Shown here in pieces: positions 1-3,945 of a DNA stretch of 8,086 nt; the stretch's first letter is position 1; the number at the start of each line of letters is the position of its first letter. A program made the translations under genes and the position numbers. The DNA is from Pseudomonadota bacterium. GTDB lineage: Bacteria > Pseudomonadota > Gammaproteobacteria > Xanthomonadales > Xanthomonadaceae. The stretch covers positions 1-8,086 of the forward strand of contig JAEWFH010000003.1 of the NCBI GenBank assembly GCA_023388955.1. Direction: 5' to 3'. Below the pieces are notes generated by a model that saw only the letters and a list, made by a program, of their open reading frames with translations, made no database searches and was not told the origin of the DNA.

Positions 1-65
1 ACCGGCAGGTGCACCGCCGGCGACTGCGACACCGGAAGGTGACCGGTCTGCGCTTCTGGGCGCAT
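1..65 (-). CDS. rsmH: RsmH (MraW), 16S rRNA m4C1402 methyltransferase, N-terminal fragment
   Basis: Only the first 21 codons lie in the window; the gene runs off the left edge. The start is ATG at 65-63 on the minus strand. A GGGG stretch at 73-76 sits 7 bases upstream and could be the ribosome-binding site. The peptide begins MRPEAQTGHLPVSQSPAVHL, which matches my memory of xanthomonad RsmH N-termini, where the conserved VPVL segment follows. RsmH N4-methylates C1402 of 16S rRNA with SAM in the cytoplasm. It follows mraZ by 14 bases, the standard mraZ-rsmH order at the head of the dcw cluster, so the two are probably co-transcribed. The identification rests on a short peptide plus synteny. 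RsmI, also in this window, 2'-O-methylates the same nucleotide. Confidence 0.8.
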   Translation of the reverse strand, partial: MRPEAQTGHLPVSQSPAVHLP

Positions 66-79
66 CCGGGCACCCCGGC

Positions 80-526
80 TCACAACTTCAGGTCGAGCAA
101 CCCATCACCCAGATCCTCGTCAGACAACGTCTGCTGGATCAGGGCCCGATGCGCCTGCTCGCTCCACAATTCGAACTTGTCGCCCATACCGAGCAATACC
201 GCCTTCTTTTCAATGCCCACCGCACCGCGGTGGCTGGCGGGGATGCTGATGCGACCGTTGCCGTCCAGTTCCAGATGGGCGGCCGAGCCGACCAGCTTCT
301 GCTGCAACAGGCGCACGACGCGCTGGGTGTTGGGCTTGGACATGACGTCGTCGCGGACCCGCTCCCATTCCGACTCTGCATACAGCCACAGGCAGCCGGC
401 TTCGAACGGGTTGTAGGTCAGCACGAGACGGTTGTTGCTGGCGCGCGCGACGAGGTCGCGGTAAGCGGTGGGAACCGCCATGCGCCCTTTATCGTCAACT
501 GTGATGGCCGTCTCGCCCTGGAACAC
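80..526 (-). CDS. mraZ: MraZ transcriptional regulator of the dcw cluster
   Basis: A 148-residue protein with two AbrB-like MraZ half-domains. The first carries the DxxxR motif at D11-R15 (DDKGR) and the second at D88-R92 (DGNGR). FQGETAIT at the N-terminus and WSEQAHRALI near the C-terminus are typical of the family. I chose the GTG start at 526-524 because the family N-terminus begins at this residue and no ATG is nearby. AAGGA at 541-545 and AGG at 537-539 lie upstream, somewhat far from the start. The frame stays open upstream to 682, but that part is leader DNA. In E. coli, MraZ forms a ring-shaped oligomer, binds GTGGG-type repeats in front of its own gene and represses mraZ and downstream dcw genes. 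Matching phased repeats occur here at 563-607, so autoregulation is likely. rsmH follows after 14 bases. Confidence 0.96.
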   Translation of the reverse strand: MFQGETAITVDDKGRMAVPTAYRDLVARASNNRLVLTYNPFEAGCLWLYAESEWERVRDDVMSKPNTQRVVRLLQQKLVGSAAHLELDGNGRISIPASHRGAVGIEKKAVLLGMGDKFELWSEQAHRALIQQTLSDEDLGDGLLDLKL

Positions 527-562
527 GACGCGTGCACCTATCCTTCGCCCGGTGAAACATTG

Positions 563-607
563 AACCACGAAAACCCACAAAACACCCGGATTTCCCTCTG
601 ATGCCCA
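563..607 (-). promoter_or_regulatory. MraZ-binding box array (five phased GGG repeats)
   Basis: Read on the minus strand, G-rich pentamers recur about every 10 bases: TGGGC (607-603), AGGGA (597-593), CGGGT (588-584, shifted by one base), TGGGT (577-573) and the weaker TGGTT (567-563). E. coli MraZ recognises direct TGGGN repeats separated by 5 bases between the mraZ promoter and the gene; the geometry here is the same. The array starts at the putative -10 and runs into the leader, a position suited to repression. The two outer boxes are seen directly, but binding is inferred. Confidence 0.8.
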
Positions 608-634
608 CCTTAGCAGCGGCCGAAGGGTTGTCAA
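607..634 (-). promoter_or_regulatory. Candidate sigma-70 promoter of mraZ
   Basis: On the minus strand a perfect -35 hexamer TTGACA lies at 634-629. After 16 bases comes TAAGGT at 612-607, a weak -10 (T, A and final T match). Transcription would start near 600 and give a leader of about 70 bases. The first MraZ box overlaps the -10. The -35 is convincing; the -10 is the weak part of the call. Confidence 0.6.
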
Positions 635-704
635 CAACTTTTCAGCGGGGAAATCGCCAGCCGCATCAATGGCTTGCAACAACCTTTAGAGAATTGTTCA
701 AGGC

Positions 705-713
705 TTATCCACA
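705..713 (+). promoter_or_regulatory. Consensus DnaA box
   Basis: TTATCCACA is an exact match to the strict DnaA 9-mer. It lies about 70 bases upstream of the mraZ -35 and about 140 bases upstream of the NRDE gene, in their shared divergent region. A degenerate inverted copy with two mismatches (TGTGGACAG) lies at 761-769. One exact box cannot make an origin, but it could let DnaA act on mraZ transcription. Its function is inferred. Confidence 0.5.
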
Positions 714-849
714 AGTTGCTGATCCGTCTCAATTTTTGAGATTGAACGGAAGTTCAGGGGTGTGGACAGAGCGTGAAACATCGCTCGCGCATTCATCCGG
801 GACGGGCAGGAAGCGGCGCCAGACTGCGCAAACCGTGCACAATGAGGCC

Positions 850-1602
850 ATGTGCCTGCTCGCTCTTGGCTGGATGCACCACCCGCGCTGGCGGCTGGTG
901 ATGACCGGCAACCGTGATGAGTTCCACGCCCGCCCGACAGCGGCGCTGGCCCCCTGGCAAGATGAGACCTCCGTCATCGGGGGGCGCGACCTGCGCTCCG
1001 GCGGCGGCTGGGCCGGCGTCGGTGCGGGTGGACGCATGGCTGTGGTCACCAATGTCCGCGACCCGCTGGCCGCACAGACCGGTCCTTCACGGGGTGCGCT
1101 GGTGGCCGACTTCCTGCGCGGCCGCGACCCGGCCGCCGTGCATATCGACCGGCTGGCGACCGTGGCGGGCGCGTATGCGCCCTTCAACCTGTTGCTGGCC
1201 GATGGCGACAGCCTGGAGTACCTGGGCAACCACCCCGCCGAGCGCCAGCGCCTGGGCCCGGGCGTGCATGGCATGTCCAACGGCGCGCTGGACGCGCCCT
1301 GGCCGAAGACCCGGCGGCTGATGGCTGCGCTTGAAGCCTGGTTCGAGGCCGGCGATGAGGACCTGACCCCGCTCTGGGCCGCCCTGGCGGACGAACATCG
1401 CCCCGCCGACAGCGACCTGCCCGACACCGGCATCGGGCTGGAACGCGAGCGCTGGCTGAGCCCGGCCTTCATCCGCGGCGACGACTATGGCACCCGCGCC
1501 AGCACGGTGCTGCTGATCGACGCCGACGGCCACGGCGAGATCCACGAACGCCGTTTCGGCCCGCAGGGTGCACCGAGCGGACAAAGCCACGTCATTTTCT
1601 GA
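850..1602 (+). CDS. NRDE (TANGO2-like) family protein
   Basis: A 250-residue cytoplasmic protein of the NRDE/TANGO2 family. It begins Met-Cys, as family members do, and shows the signature GNRDE (20-24) followed by FHARP, then GGRD (44-47), GGGWAGV (51-57), NVRDP (69-72), GMSN (141-144), and the C-terminal YGTRASTVLLI segment (213-223). The conserved Cys2 together with the NRDE motif has led to suggestions of an Ntn-hydrolase-like fold. Animal TANGO2/HRG-9 and a bacterial homologue have been linked to haem trafficking, but no activity is settled for this subgroup. I chose the ATG at 850 because it puts Cys at position 2; the frame is open upstream to 601, but that is regulatory DNA. The only Shine-Dalgarno-like motif, GAGG at 844-847, is just 2 bases from the ATG, so translation may start inefficiently or on a nearly leaderless transcript. 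No signal peptide is visible. Confidence 0.88.
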   Translation: MCLLALGWMHHPRWRLVMTGNRDEFHARPTAALAPWQDETSVIGGRDLRSGGGWAGVGAGGRMAVVTNVRDPLAAQTGPSRGALVADFLRGRDPAAVHIDRLATVAGAYAPFNLLLADGDSLEYLGNHPAERQRLGPGVHGMSNGALDAPWPKTRRLMAALEAWFEAGDEDLTPLWAALADEHRPADSDLPDTGIGLERERWLSPAFIRGDDYGTRASTVLLIDADGHGEIHERRFGPQGAPSGQSHVIF

Positions 1603-1644
1603 CCCGGCCGTCCCGGCCACTGGGCGGATTCTCTTGCCAGCGGG

Positions 1645-1667
1645 GTAGTGCCGGCCGCTGGCCGGCA
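1645..1667 (+). repeat. GTAG-type REP element (SMAG-like), forward copy
   Basis: A GTAG head (1645-1648) is followed by a perfect 8-bp stem, TGCCGGCC and GGCCGGCA, around the loop GCT. This is the architecture of the GTAG REPs (SMAG) described in Stenotrophomonas maltophilia and Xanthomonas, mobilised by REP-associated tyrosine transposases (RAYTs). No such transposase gene is in the window. It pairs with the inverted copy 30 bases downstream. Confidence 0.88.
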
Positions 1668-1697
1668 ACCTTTGGATGCTCGGATTCGCCATGAAGC

Positions 1698-1720
1698 TGC
1701 GGGCCTGCGGCCGGCACTAC
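1698..1720 (-). repeat. GTAG-type REP element (SMAG-like), inverted copy
   Basis: This is the reverse-strand partner of the copy at 1645-1667, with its GTAG head at 1720-1717. The stem is GGCCGGCA with TGCGGGCC plus a 3-base loop, so one base pair is mismatched. The pair is arranged with GTAG heads facing outward around a 30-base spacer, a two-copy unit like the REP doublets moved by RAYTs. RNA from either strand could fold here and may protect or end the NRDE transcript. Confidence 0.85.
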
Positions 1721-1854
1721 CCACAGCGCGCTGTCGCGATCCACGCGACGGCAGCCGTCATCGCAACGGGCCTGAAACGTCATTCAGCTTCCAGCCGCGA
1801 CCGCGATCCGCCCGTGCCACAGGGGCCCGGTATCGCAGCCCGCCCACTGTGCCC

Positions 1855-1882
1855 TTTTCGCATTCGGCACTGTGTCTATAAA
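1855..1882 (+). promoter_or_regulatory. Candidate promoter of the DM13-domain gene
   Basis: TATAAA at 1877-1882 is a strong -10 candidate in otherwise GC-rich DNA. The matching -35 is poor (TTTTCG at 1855-1860, 16-base spacer). Transcription would start near 1889 and leave a leader of about 70 bases. The call rests mainly on the -10. Confidence 0.4.
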
Positions 1883-1957
1883 TGTCGGCCCTGACCTCCC
1901 AGGGTGGTCGCGCCCGGCACCCCGCCGCGCGATCGACCGCAACCCCAAGGAGGCCCC

Positions 1958-2437
1958 ATGCGCCGCATCCTCATCCTGCTCGCCACCCACCTGCTCGCCC
2001 TCGGCCTGGGCTTCGGCCTGGGCGTCTACTTCCTGCCGATCCTGATCGCCCCCGATGATCCACCAGTCGCGCAGGTGCAGGCCGCCATGGATGAGGCCCC
2101 CTACCGCACCACGTTTCGCCGAGACCTCAAGGGCAGCGATGCAGTGCATTGGGCGGAAGGCAAGATCAGCGTCAGCTCGGGTCAGGTCGCTTTTGACGGC
2201 AAGATGGGCCCGGGCCCTGACTACAAGGTGTACCTGGTCCGCGACTTCGTCGACAACAAGGCCGACTTCCTGAAGGTCAAGGCGCAGGCCCAGCGCATCG
2301 GCGAGGTGAAGACCTTCAACCGTTTCCTGGTGGACGTGCCTGAAAGCGTCAACGTGGACGATTACACCACCGTAGTGGTGTGGTGCGAACGGTTCGAGCA
2401 GTTCATTTCCGCCGGGCAGTACCGCACGCCGGGTTGA
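1958..2437 (+). CDS. Membrane-anchored DM13-domain protein
   Basis: A 159-residue protein. Residues 3-31 form one hydrophobic segment, either an uncleaved N-terminal anchor or a signal peptide; there is no lipobox. The rest, about 63-157, reads as a DM13 domain: HWAEGKISV, then GPGPDYKVYLV (84-94), VPESVNVDDY (127-136) and TTVVVWCERF (137-146), containing the protein's single cysteine, C143. DM13 is a small beta domain predicted to take part in electron transfer, with a conserved cysteine in the VWC strand; this has little experimental support. The domain should face the periplasm. The ATG at 1958 is fixed by a strong AAGGAGG at 1947-1953, 4 bases upstream. The gene stands alone: it has its own promoter candidate upstream and a repeat palindrome and convergent rnpB downstream. 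Confidence 0.85.
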   Translation: MRRILILLATHLLALGLGFGLGVYFLPILIAPDDPPVAQVQAAMDEAPYRTTFRRDLKGSDAVHWAEGKISVSSGQVAFDGKMGPGPDYKVYLVRDFVDNKADFLKVKAQAQRIGEVKTFNRFLVDVPESVNVDDYTTVVVWCERFEQFISAGQYRTPG

Positions 2438-2466
2438 ACAACATCCCAAGCATCTGGGCGAAGAGC

Positions 2467-2489
2467 AGCCGAGCATGGCTCGGCTCTAC
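2467..2489 (-). repeat. GTAG-type REP element, left half of 47-bp palindrome
   Basis: On the minus strand GTAG (2489-2486) heads an 8-bp stem, AGCCGAGC with GCTCGGCT, around a 3-base loop. The variant with AGCCGAGC differs in sequence from the pair at 1645-1720 but has the same plan. Its head lies one base from the head of the next copy, so the two form one extended palindrome. Confidence 0.88.
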
Positions 2490-2490
2490 T

Positions 2491-2513
2491 GTAGAGCCGA
2501 GCCATGCTCGGCC
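2491..2513 (+). repeat. GTAG-type REP element, right half of 47-bp palindrome
   Basis: GTAG at 2491-2494 is followed by AGCCGAGC, the loop CAT and GCTCGGCC. Together with the copy at 2467-2489 it gives a palindrome over 2467-2513 that is perfect apart from the end bases and the central base. It lies between the 3' ends of the convergent DM13 and rnpB genes, 14 bases beyond the predicted rnpB 3' end. A hairpin from either strand would suit termination or 3'-end protection of both transcripts. No T-run follows it. Confidence 0.88.
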
Positions 2514-2526
2514 TACCGTAAGAAAG

Positions 2527-2882
2527 AGGCGGAGCCGGCCGATAAGCCGGGTTCTGTCGTGGACAGTCATTCCTCTAGGCGTTACGTCACCGCAACGCTC
2601 AAGCAACCTACCCGGATCCAACGCGGGCCGCGCCAAAGGATCCCTATTTGGTCTTGCTCCAGGTGGGGTTTGCCGTGCCGGTCTGTTGCCAGACTCGCGG
2701 TGCGCTCTTACCGCACCGTTTCACCCTTGCCACGCACTCCCGGAGGAGCCGTTCGGCGGTCTGCTCTCTGTTGCACTTTCCGTCGGCTCGCGCCGCCCAG
2801 GCGTTACCTGGCACCGTGCCCTGTGGAGCCCGGACTTTCCTCGGCACCCCGAAGGGTGACGCGACTGCCTGGCCGACTCCGC
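2527..2882 (-). ncRNA. rnpB: RNase P RNA (bacterial class A)
   Basis: The catalytic RNA that cleaves 5' leaders from tRNA precursors. On the minus strand the conserved blocks appear in the right order: AGGCAGTCGC near the 5' end, GAGGAAAGTCCGGGCTCC (2842-2825), TGCCAGGTAACGCC, AGTGCAACAGAGAGCA (in 2777-2755), GGTGAAACGGTGCGGTAAGA with AGCGCACCG (2729-2698), and TAGAGGAATGACTG through CCGGCTTATCGG near the 3' end. The ends were set by helix P1: GCGGAGTCGGCC (2882-2871) pairs with GGCCGGCTCCGC (2540-2529) with one G-U. About 356 bases is close to the 377 of E. coli. P3 is reduced to a 5-bp stem with a TTCG loop. The exact ends are uncertain by a few bases. The open frames across this region are artefacts of the RNA gene. 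Confidence 0.97.
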
Positions 2883-2889
2883 GGGGAGA

Positions 2890-2918
2890 GTGTAAGGGGA
2901 AAGCGAGGAACGAGGGGA
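2890..2918 (-). promoter_or_regulatory. rnpB: Probable rnpB promoter, -35 region inside repeat arm
   Basis: On the minus strand TTACAC (2895-2890) lies 7 bases upstream of the P1-defined 5' end of rnpB, where a -10 should be. At spacings of 16-18 the -35 falls at 2912-2919, inside the 7-bp-repeat arm, and reads TCCCCT or similar with no likeness to TTGACA. The promoter therefore either relies on its -10 and other elements, or starts further upstream within the repeat element. Confidence 0.5.
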
Positions 2919-3042
2919 GAGGAGTGAGGAACGAGTAAAGGCAGGAGCAAGGCATAAAGGCAGAGGCAGAAACGCGCAGTGGACCCCGACCCCTGCTGTT
3001 GCTTTTACTCGTTCCTCACTCCTCTCCCCTCGTTCCTCACCC
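2901..3042. repeat. Heptad inverted-repeat element A
   Basis: The left arm (2901-2942) is six contiguous 7-bp units, AAGCGAG at 2901, GAACGAG at 2908, GGGAGAG at 2915, GAGTGAG at 2922, GAACGAG at 2929 and TAAAGGC at 2936. The right arm (3042-3001, minus strand) holds six units in the same order, differing only at the first (GGGTGAG) and last (TAAAAGC). Positions 2905-2939 and 3004-3038 are a perfect 35-bp inverted repeat, and weaker pairing continues inward. The core is 58 bases and repeats TAAAGGCAG at 2936 and 2955. The arms are purine on one strand and pyrimidine on the other. The element lies between the rsmI stop and the rnpB promoter and overlaps both. No coding sequence or target-site duplication was recognised. 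Confidence 0.9.
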
Positions 3043-3861
3043 ATACAGCGCCTTCCGCGGTGCGCCGCTCAGCTCCGCGGCCAGCTTCGCCGCGGTCGAC
3101 GGCGGCAGGTGCCCGGACAATGCGCGGTACAGGCGCTGGCCTTCGGCCAGGCGGGCGTCGGCATCGTCGCCGGCGCCTTCGACGATGACCACGAACTCGC
3201 CCTTCTGCTGGTTGGGGTCGGCCGCCACCTGCCCGTGCAGGGACTGCAGGGTGCCGTCCAGCACCGTCTCGAACAGCTTGGTCAGCTCGCGGGCGACCAC
3301 GGCGGGCCGGTCGGGGCCGAAGGCGTCGGTCATCGCCTGCAGCGAGTCGACGATGCGGTGGGAGGACTCGTAGAAGACCAGGGTGCGCGGTTCGGCGAGC
3401 AGGGACTGCAGGCGTTCGCGGCGGGCACCGGCCTTCGCCGGCAGGAAGCCCTCGAAGCTGAAGCGATCAGAGGCCAGGCCGGCCACGCTCAGGGCGGCGA
3501 CCAGGGCGCTGGGGCCAGGCACCGGCGAGACGCGGATGCCGGCCGCGCGCGCGGCGCGGACCAGGCGGTAGCCGGGGTCGCTGACCAGGGGCGTGCCGGC
3601 ATCGGAGACCAGGGCCAGGGATTCGCCGCCGAGCAGGCGCTCGACCAGGCGCGCGGACTGCGCTTCCTCGTTGTGCTCGTGCAGGGCGACCAGCGGCCGC
3701 TCCAGCCCGAAATGGGCCAGCAGCTGGCGGGTATGGCGGGTGTCCTCGGCGCAGATGGCATCGACCTTGCCCAGTACCTCGAGCGCGCGCGGGGACAGGT
3801 CGCCGAGGTTGCCGATGGGGGTGGCGACGACGTGGAGGGTGCCGGTCTGCATCCCCGGCAT
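3037..3861 (-). CDS. rsmI: RsmI, 16S rRNA 2'-O-ribose C1402 methyltransferase
   Basis: A 274-residue SAM-dependent tetrapyrrole-methylase-fold enzyme that 2'-O-methylates C1402 of 16S rRNA at the decoding centre. The motifs are VATPIGNLGDL (12-22), AEDTRHTRQLL (38-48), HEHNE (61-65), SDAGTPLVSDPGYRLV (86-101, SAM site), VPGPSA (114-119), FEGFLP (136-141), YESSHRI (164-170) and RELTKLFETV (191-200). E. coli RsmI is 286 residues; this one ends early after RKALYG. The start is ATG at 3861-3859; the ATG at 3852-3850 is an alternative, and neither has a well-spaced Shine-Dalgarno. The frame remains open far upstream, but that is antisense to lpoA. The stop TGA (3039-3037) lies in the outermost 7-bp unit of element A. 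It is transcribed divergently from lpoA, as in the E. coli yraL-lpoA-yraN region. Confidence 0.96.
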   Translation of the reverse strand: MPGMQTGTLHVVATPIGNLGDLSPRALEVLGKVDAICAEDTRHTRQLLAHFGLERPLVALHEHNEEAQSARLVERLLGGESLALVSDAGTPLVSDPGYRLVRAARAAGIRVSPVPGPSALVAALSVAGLASDRFSFEGFLPAKAGARRERLQSLLAEPRTLVFYESSHRIVDSLQAMTDAFGPDRPAVVARELTKLFETVLDGTLQSLHGQVAADPNQQKGEFVVIVEGAGDDADARLAEGQRLYRALSGHLPPSTAAKLAAELSGAPRKALYG

Positions 3862-3904
3862 GGTACGCGCTGCGCCTTTGCATGGCCTGCGCGCCGTGGG
3901 CCGG

Positions 3905-3910
3905 TAGAAT
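3905..3910 (+). promoter_or_regulatory. -10 element of the lpoA operon promoter
   Basis: TAGAAT at 3905-3910 matches the sigma-70 -10 at five of six bases and stands out in GC-rich DNA. It lies 35 bases before the lpoA ATG, giving a leader of about 28 bases. At spacings of 17-18 the -35 region reads ATGGCC or CATGGC, a poor match; TTGCAT at 3878 is too distant. It lies in the 84-base divergent gap with rsmI. Confidence 0.5.
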
Positions 3911-3945
3911 CGGGCCCACTTCCGCCACCTTGCCCGCGCCCGCCG

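Larger units (their letters stand above)
527..849. other. Divergent intergenic region between mraZ and the NRDE gene
   Basis: This 323-base stretch has no gene. It holds the mraZ ribosome-binding region, the MraZ boxes, the mraZ promoter and a DnaA box, described separately. It is clearly less GC-rich than the flanking genes. A small perfect inverted repeat, TCTCAA and TTGAGA around a TTT loop, lies at 727-741. I could not find a good promoter for the rightward NRDE gene; the best -10 candidate is CACAAT at 838-843, only 6 bases before its ATG, with no matching -35. Confidence 0.7.
1603..1957. other. Intergenic region with GTAG repeat pair and DM13 promoter
   Basis: No gene is supported in these 355 bases. 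Two GTAG-type palindromes (1645-1667 and 1698-1720) follow the NRDE stop, and a probable promoter for the DM13 gene lies near 1855-1882. Further local symmetry occurs just after the repeats: a perfect 12-base palindrome at 1723-1734 and a 6-bp stem (GTCGCG/CGCGAC, 5-base loop) at 1733-1749. There is no T-run that would make a classical intrinsic terminator for the NRDE gene. Confidence 0.6.

Noticed and set aside
149..601. Plus-strand open frame opposite mraZ
   Set aside because: It is a shadow of mraZ, with no ribosome-binding site and no family resemblance.
705..713. Chromosomal or plasmid origin of replication
   Set aside because: There is one exact DnaA box only, no AT-rich unwinding region, and no dnaA, dnaN, parAB or rep gene nearby.
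727..741. Small hairpin TCTCAA/TTGAGA as a terminator
   Set aside because: The stem is only 6 bp, AT-rich, with no T-run, and it lies between divergent genes where no transcript needs to end.
838..843. CACAAT as the -10 of the NRDE gene
   Set aside because: No -35 lies at a suitable distance and it would give an almost leaderless mRNA; too weak to list as a promoter.
2380..2955. Several open frames on both strands across 2380-2955
   Set aside because: The region folds as RNase P RNA with all conserved blocks; the peptides are meaningless translations of it and of the flanking repeats.
2901..3042. Insertion sequence or MITE with a transposase
   Set aside because: No transposase frame is present, and I found no convincing target-site duplication at the borders. 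A non-autonomous element remains possible, so it is reported as a repeat only.
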